Shown here in pieces: positions 5,362 to 9,438 of a stretch of 9,438 bases of DNA. The first letter of the stretch is position 1. The number at the start of each line of letters is the position of its first letter. The stretch comes from Spirochaetota bacterium (GTDB lineage: Bacteria; Spirochaetota; B62-G9). A model generated the notes under the pieces. That model ran no database searches. It worked only from the letters and a program-made list of their open reading frames with translations, and was not told where the DNA came from. A program made the position numbers and the translations under genes. The stretch spans positions 1 to 9,438 of the forward strand of contig JALXDB010000008.1 in assembly GCA_026990615.1 (NCBI GenBank), given 5' to 3'.

Positions 5362-6486
5362 TCAGAGTATACCATCTATCTCATAACTCTGATATGTAGT
5401 GTACGAATAACCGGCATCCATTAGTATCATTCCAACCTTCGATGCTATGGTCTGGGATTTAAAAGCCACTTTTATCAGTACGGAATCACCTTCCTTTATC
5501 TTTACGACTTCAATATCCCTTATATCAAAACCATGTTTTGCTATCAAAGACGTTAATTCTGCTATTGAACCGGGCTTATCCTTAATATCAACGTACAGAC
5601 ATGCAAGTTTACTCTTAAACCCCTTTTTAAAATGTGGGATACGTGAAATGTAATCCCTTGCCCTTTCATAATCCTCGTAAAATCTATCCGATTCAAGGTT
5701 CTGGACAGTTCCCTTTAAATGTTCAATAAACTTTACCGCATGTTCTTTTATAACATCTATATTTGATTTGAACACCTCGATCCAGTAATAGGGCTCGATA
5801 AGGAGAGATTCTGAGAATTTTTTAAATCTTTCATTGCTCAGGGCAATAGCTACATCTATCAAATCCTCATCCAGATCTGAAAATACCGAATTTATGTGTG
5901 CAATGGTTATAACCTGAAGGATATTGTTAATCTCGCCAATCAGTCTATCATGCAGCGCGGGATCTATTACAATACTCCTGCTGCCTATACCTTCTACAAT
6001 TCTTACAAGAGTATCAACAGCCTCTCTCGTTGAAACAACAGGCGTCAGAGCATAAGTTATGTTTGAAAACAGGTAGGGATCGGAGAATTCAACACTTCCC
6101 CTTTTGAATCCAACCACCGGATGTCCGCCAATATAGTTTCCGCCGCTCTTAAAATGTTCTCTGGCAAGCTCAGAAATATCCCTCTTAACCATTCCGGTAT
6201 CGGTTACTATGGCGTCCTTTTTGACAACCTTTGCTATTTTTGGAATTAATTCTTTGATGCCGCGAATGGAAGTAGCGAGAAAAACAAGGTCGGCATTTCT
6301 TATTCCGTCCTCAAGTTCATTGTAAAGACATCCGTTGTCAACAGCCTTCAGATTCTTTGCCTTTATTATAACAGAGCCCTTGTCAATCCCTGTTATAACA
6401 TAATCCGGATTGTAACTTTTTAAAGCTATTCCAAGTGAACCACCGAGAGCGTTAAGCCCTATTATTGTAATATTTTTTATATCCAT
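5362..6486 (-). CDS. TyrA-fold (prephenate dehydrogenase-like) protein with C-terminal ACT domain and altered active site
   Basis: 374 residues from the ATG at 6486. The order is: NAD-binding Rossmann domain (about 4-165), all-helical TyrA domain (about 170-280), ACT domain (about 294-370, with DKPGSIAELTSLIAKHGFDI). TyrA enzymes oxidatively decarboxylate prephenate on the route to tyrosine, and ACT domains commonly bind the amino acid end product. The block GGHPVVG with catalytic His122 is kept. However, the TD-x-GSVK block reads TDTGMVK (Met99 for Ser), the SHLPH block reads NNILQ (Asn188 for His), and the substrate Arg of the FTRIA block appears as Glu226. The nucleotide loop is GLNALGGS, with Asn12 at the middle Gly. 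No aromatic-pathway genes adjoin. A GTG at 6495 is in frame, but it lies inside the Shine-Dalgarno. The fold is secure; prephenate dehydrogenase activity is doubtful. Confidence 0.8.
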   Translation of the reverse strand: MDIKNITIIGLNALGGSLGIALKSYNPDYVITGIDKGSVIIKAKNLKAVDNGCLYNELEDGIRNADLVFLATSIRGIKELIPKIAKVVKKDAIVTDTGMVKRDISELAREHFKSGGNYIGGHPVVGFKRGSVEFSDPYLFSNITYALTPVVSTREAVDTLVRIVEGIGSRSIVIDPALHDRLIGEINNILQVITIAHINSVFSDLDEDLIDVAIALSNERFKKFSESLLIEPYYWIEVFKSNIDVIKEHAVKFIEHLKGTVQNLESDRFYEDYERARDYISRIPHFKKGFKSKLACLYVDIKDKPGSIAELTSLIAKHGFDIRDIEVVKIKEGDSVLIKVAFKSQTIASKVGMILMDAGYSYTTYQSYEIDGIL

Positions 6487-6489
6487 AAA

Positions 6490-6496
6490 GATCACC
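6490..6496 (-). promoter_or_regulatory. Ribosome binding site deciding the ATG start of the TyrA-like gene
   Basis: Minus-strand GGTGATC, which matches the extended anti-Shine-Dalgarno end of bacterial 16S rRNA (usually GATCACCTCC), is followed by TTT and the ATG at 6486. The competing GTG (6493-6495) is part of this site, so ATG is preferred. Confidence 0.7.
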
Positions 6497-6499
6497 AGG

Positions 6500-7786
6500 T
6501 TAGTTTTTTTGCCCGCTATCTTTTAGCTGACTCTCCTTAAGATATGAAAGTGCATCCGTATAGTAATCGCCTTCCGGATATTCTTCAACAATTCTCTTGT
6601 AGCATTCTGTTTCCGTCAGAACATCATGAATTCCCGTCTCCCTTATTATCATGGCCATATCCCACAGGGCATCATCTGCAACAGCCGTCTTTGGATAGTA
6701 GAAGTAAACAATCTCGTAAAACTTAACGGCTACAACAATTGCCATATTTTTAATATTTTCATCTTCTGTTTCGTAATTTGAATAGATATTTCCCAGATTA
6801 AAGTACTGCCTTGCCAGAAGCTCTTCATCACTCTGTATCTTAGGGCTGAACACATCCTTTACAAGTTCATATATCTCTCTATAGCTAAGTCTATATATCT
6901 TTTCCGGTTTAAACTCCTTGTAAACAAGGTCCTGAAGGTTTATATGGTCACCTGTGGTAACCACAGGCTCCGACACTATTTCAAATCTATTGGCCTTTGG
7001 AAACTCCCTGTAGCTTCGAATTGCAAGTTTTCCTTTATACCCAAAACTCTCCAGGGATTCCATGTAGTTTACGGCTTCTTCCTTTGTTGGGTAAAAGGGG
7101 GATTCAAGAACGATAGTTTTATGGTCGTTAGCCACAAGCAGATAGGCCTCAATTCCGGACTTTCTCAACTCGTTCTTTATCTCTATTACCTGAGAAAGCG
7201 GGTCAATATTCGTGTCAGCTATCCTTATTCCGTACCCCTCTGTGAATGGGGGAGCTGTAAACTCGTATGTCAACGATAGATTCTTTTTAACATCGTCGTA
7301 GTAGCTCTGTATTAAAAGCCAATCTTTGAAAAATATCACATACTCAGTTATAAAATCAGGGAGAAATGGATTTTGCACAATACCCACAATATCTATATTA
7401 CTGAAAAACTTAAACAGCCTATCGTCGCTCTTAACACCGTACATTCTAAGCACAACGCGCGGGGGAAAATTAACTGTAATTACTTCGTACTTTAGATGTT
7501 TATCTTTGAAGGTATCCGGATTTTCAGAAGTTAAATTAAATACTATCTTTTTCTGCTCTTTTAAAAATCTTATACTTGCAAGCTTTGCATCTTTTATCAA
7601 ATCAGGATTCTGCATGAAAGTACTGTAGCTTTCCTTTGAATCATGATTTTCAGATTTTGCTCCTAAAGGTAAAAATTCTTCAAAGGATGTGCTAAAATCT
7701 TCCTTCTCAGCCAATACCAATCCCACCGGACACAGTAGGAGAAAAATAACCAATAGAAATGGAATTATGATCCAGCTAATTTTCAT
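6500..7786 (-). CDS. Exported envelope protein with AMIN-like, SPOR-like and TPR-like regions
   Basis: A 428-residue periplasmic protein. A signal peptide (hydrophobic 4-25) ends in VLA, with likely cleavage after Ala26. Residues about 68-178 form alternating beta-strands including FPPRVVLRMYGV (107-118), similar in layout to AMIN domains that bind cell-wall or envelope components. Residues about 184-262 (GIRIADTN through FYPTKEEAVNYMESLESFGYKGKLAIRSY) look like a SPOR domain, the fold that binds denuded peptidoglycan at division sites. The C terminus (about 320-418) has TPR/YbgF-like helices with Tyr-Pro turns (VYFYYPKTAVADDAL; IVEEYPEGDYYTDAL). Together these suggest a cell-wall or division-linked envelope scaffold; the domain calls are by eye and below certainty. 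It starts 45 bp after deoC and ends 13 bp before the TyrA-like gene. A 17-bp palindrome lies within the gene. Confidence 0.72.
   Translation of the reverse strand: MKISWIIIPFLLVIFLLLCPVGLVLAEKEDFSTSFEEFLPLGAKSENHDSKESYSTFMQNPDLIKDAKLASIRFLKEQKKIVFNLTSENPDTFKDKHLKYEVITVNFPPRVVLRMYGVKSDDRLFKFFSNIDIVGIVQNPFLPDFITEYVIFFKDWLLIQSYYDDVKKNLSLTYEFTAPPFTEGYGIRIADTNIDPLSQVIEIKNELRKSGIEAYLLVANDHKTIVLESPFYPTKEEAVNYMESLESFGYKGKLAIRSYREFPKANRFEIVSEPVVTTGDHINLQDLVYKEFKPEKIYRLSYREIYELVKDVFSPKIQSDEELLARQYFNLGNIYSNYETEDENIKNMAIVVAVKFYEIVYFYYPKTAVADDALWDMAMIIRETGIHDVLTETECYKRIVEEYPEGDYYTDALSYLKESQLKDSGQKN
6951..6967. repeat. 17-bp perfect palindrome inside the envelope-protein gene
   Basis: CCTGTGGT-A-ACCACAGG has 8-bp complementary arms around one base. 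As RNA it would be a 7-bp stem with a 3-nt loop. It lies mid-gene, encoding part of EPVVTTGD. It may be chance or an operator-like site; no other copy was seen in the window. Confidence 0.4.
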
Positions 7787-7831
7787 AATTCAGATCTCAC
7801 TTTTCCAATAATGCCTATGTTTCCCGCAATT

Positions 7832-8635
7832 CTACAGCGTTTTTATAATTTTAACCCCCGAAGAAGTGCCAATTCTCGTTGCACCGGCAGCAACCATCAT
7901 TAAAAGTGTATCAATATCTCGAATTCCTCCTGCGGCCTTAACACCAATACTATCCCCGACAACTTCCCTGATTAACTTCACATCCTCCACCTTTGCCCCG
8001 TAGCTACCGAAACCTGTTGATGTCTTGACATAGTGTGCACCGGCCAATTTGGCTGAATAAGATGCTGCTATTTTCTCCTTCTCGCTTAAATAACATGTTT
8101 CTATAATTACCTTCACCCTGATCTCATCGTCCAGCGATACTATTCTGCTTATCTCATCAAAGATATAACTGTAATCCCCGGCTTTCAACCTTGATATATT
8201 TATAACCATATCAAGTTCATCAGCGCCATCTTCAATAGCTTTAACTGCTTCAGAGACCTTGGACTCAGTATTTGATGCTCCAAGCGGAAATCCAACCGTC
8301 GAGGAGACCTTTATACCGCTACCCTTAAGTCTTTCTCTAACAAATTGAACAAAAGACGAATTAACACAAACCGAACAAAAATTAAACCTCTGGGCCTCCT
8401 CGCATAACACTTCTATTTCTTTATCAGTAGCATCGGGGTTCAACTTTGTGTGGTCAATAAGCCGTGGGATTTCCCTTTTAAGAATACCTCTATTTTCCTC
8501 TATAAAATCTTTTTTTTCGATTCCATCTTTAATTATCCCCACAATCTCGGGAACAGGCTCGTACCTATAGGATTTTTCAACTATACCCAATCTTTCCTGA
8601 ATGTACCTCTTAATAGAATCTATAGTTTCATTCAT
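7832..8635 (-). CDS. deoC: Deoxyribose-phosphate aldolase (DeoC)
   Basis: Class I aldolase that splits 2-deoxy-D-ribose 5-phosphate into glyceraldehyde 3-phosphate and acetaldehyde in deoxynucleoside catabolism; cytoplasmic TIM barrel. The 267 residues show the family blocks in order: LIDHTKLNP (59-67), CVNSSFV, VGFPLGA (114-120), GADELDMVIN with Asp142, YVKTSTGFG with the Schiff-base Lys204, and GVKAAGGIR with the assisting Lys233. The aldolase core begins near residue 57. The first 55 or so residues are an extra, mostly helical N-terminal extension compared with short DeoC proteins of about 220 residues. The ATG lies 3 bp after the stop of the trmJ-like gene, so the two are co-transcribed. 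Its Shine-Dalgarno (AAAGGCG) is weak and falls within the upstream coding end. No other deo-operon genes (phosphorylases, phosphopentomutase) are present. Confidence 0.96.
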   Translation of the reverse strand: MNETIDSIKRYIQERLGIVEKSYRYEPVPEIVGIIKDGIEKKDFIEENRGILKREIPRLIDHTKLNPDATDKEIEVLCEEAQRFNFCSVCVNSSFVQFVRERLKGSGIKVSSTVGFPLGASNTESKVSEAVKAIEDGADELDMVINISRLKAGDYSYIFDEISRIVSLDDEIRVKVIIETCYLSEKEKIAASYSAKLAGAHYVKTSTGFGSYGAKVEDVKLIREVVGDSIGVKAAGGIRDIDTLLMMVAAGATRIGTSSGVKIIKTL

Positions 8636-8638
8636 CTT

Positions 8639-9391
8639 CTATTCGCCTTTCTGTGATTCATCATCCTTGCATCTCGATTTGAACAACCCATGCAACCTGT
8701 GGAAGATATATGTCAGGTTATCAAACTCCTCCCTGTCAAGAAGAGCTCTTCCAAATATCTTTCTAAAAAGCGGGATTACATACCTCGGTGTCCCCTTTGA
8801 AAAAAAACCTATGTCCCTGAAAACAGACTGAATATAATCCAGCAGGCCCTCAATCTCTGCATTTGTAACGGGTTTTGAAATGTAGGGGACCTCTTCAACC
8901 ATCGTATCTGTGAACAGTTTGTAGCATACAACAGCAACAGCATGCGAGAGATTTAACGATGGGAAATCTTTGCTCGATGGAATTGTTACAAGAATATTGC
9001 AGAGATCTGTTTCTCTATTAAGCAGACCGCTTTCCTCCCGGCCGAAAAGTATCGATACTTTTCCATTTTCAAGTACAGGAAATACCTTCTCCGACAACTC
9101 CTCCACCGTGTAAGATATCCGTCTTCCCTTTCCAGATCGCCTCGTTGTTCCAACAACGAGATTTGTATCTTTTACAGCTTCTTCAAGAGAGTCAAACACA
9201 AGAGCATTTTCCAGAACATCCCTCGCTCCAACGGCTCCCTTAAAACCTTCATCGTTCTTAAAATCTACAGGGTTGACAAGTGCGAGCTCTGTAATCCCCA
9301 TATTCTTCATAACCCTCGCAACAGAACCAATATTAAAGGCCCCTCTCGGTTCAACAAGCACTATTCTAACGTTTTTGAGGTTGTTCCCCAT
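8639..9391 (-). CDS. trmJ: TrmJ-like tRNA 2'-O-methyltransferase (SPOUT/TrmH superfamily)
   Basis: SAM-dependent RNA ribose methyltransferase with a trefoil knot, 250 residues. Motif 1 is NIGSVARVMKNMG (20-32), with Arg26 at the catalytic arginine position. Motif 2 is ILFGREESGL (114-123), and motif 3 includes IPSSKDFPSLNLSHAVAV (137-154). The opening VRIVLVEPRGAFNIG and a C-terminal helical extension (about 175-240) match TrmJ, which modifies C/U at tRNA position 32, rather than the shorter TrmL. Target position is inferred from family and not provable here. It is the first visible gene of the minus-strand set; deoC follows after 3 bp. The Shine-Dalgarno upstream of ATG 9391 is weak (CTGGA). 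Confidence 0.9.
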   Translation of the reverse strand: MGNNLKNVRIVLVEPRGAFNIGSVARVMKNMGITELALVNPVDFKNDEGFKGAVGARDVLENALVFDSLEEAVKDTNLVVGTTRRSGKGRRISYTVEELSEKVFPVLENGKVSILFGREESGLLNRETDLCNILVTIPSSKDFPSLNLSHAVAVVCYKLFTDTMVEEVPYISKPVTNAEIEGLLDYIQSVFRDIGFFSKGTPRYVIPLFRKIFGRALLDREEFDNLTYIFHRLHGLFKSRCKDDESQKGE

Positions 9392-9438
9392 TATACGATT
9401 CCAGTTTTGGTATTGAAAATTGCTATATAAAATATTAT
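9392..9438 (-). promoter_or_regulatory. AT-rich leader of the trmJ-deoC gene set, possible promoter
   Basis: This is the non-coding right edge. On the minus strand a TATATA (9424-9429) could be a -10 box about 33 bp before the start codon, but any -35 box would lie outside the window, so the call is tentative. Confidence 0.25.

Noticed and set aside
9141..9160. Inverted repeat CTCGTTGTT-CC-AACAACGAG inside the trmJ-like gene
   Set aside because: It falls exactly on the conserved coding run LVVGTTR, whose Val-Val-Gly-Thr-Thr codons (GTT GTT GGA ACA ACG) create the symmetry, so coding explains it.

Overview
The window is densely coding, AT-rich DNA from a diderm bacterium. The diderm call rests on two apparent outer-membrane beta-barrel proteins, one lipoprotein with a signal peptidase II lipobox, and a SPOR-like/TPR envelope protein. 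Nothing in it fixes the taxon. A spirochaete or another AT-rich Gram-negative lineage would fit, but that is only an impression. There are no tRNA, rRNA, CRISPR, transposase or phage genes, and no gene is visibly broken.

Left part, plus strand (1-3413): a compact envelope-directed operon. It holds the tail of a beta-strand-rich protein (probably outer membrane), a caspase-fold lipoprotein overlapping it by ATGA, a six-helix protein with a textbook voltage-sensor domain, and a membrane-anchored CE4 polysaccharide deacetylase. The caspase and voltage-sensor genes are 14 bp apart. The voltage-sensor protein lacks a recognisable K+/Na+/Ca2+ selectivity filter and carries about 90 extracytoplasmic residues between its last two helices. 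By predicted topology the exported caspase and this loop share a compartment. This pair is the most interesting part of the window.

Right part, minus strand (9391 down to 3394): a housekeeping-type run of trmJ-like tRNA methyltransferase, deoC, an AMIN/SPOR/TPR-like envelope protein, a TyrA-fold dehydrogenase with a C-terminal ACT domain, endonuclease IV (nfo), and an unknown outer-membrane barrel. Most junctions are 3-45 bp or overlapping; the exception is 106 bp before nfo, which may hold a promoter. By hand alignment the TyrA-like protein has lost three of four well-known prephenate dehydrogenase active-site residues, so its reaction is uncertain.

The two gene sets converge and overlap tail-to-tail by 20 bp (3394-3413), leaving no room for a terminator between them. 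Two genes (nfo and the barrel gene) start with TTG, each behind a Shine-Dalgarno-like sequence. Family calls for nfo, deoC, trmJ, the caspase fold and the voltage sensor rest on visible motifs. Functional links between neighbours are inference.
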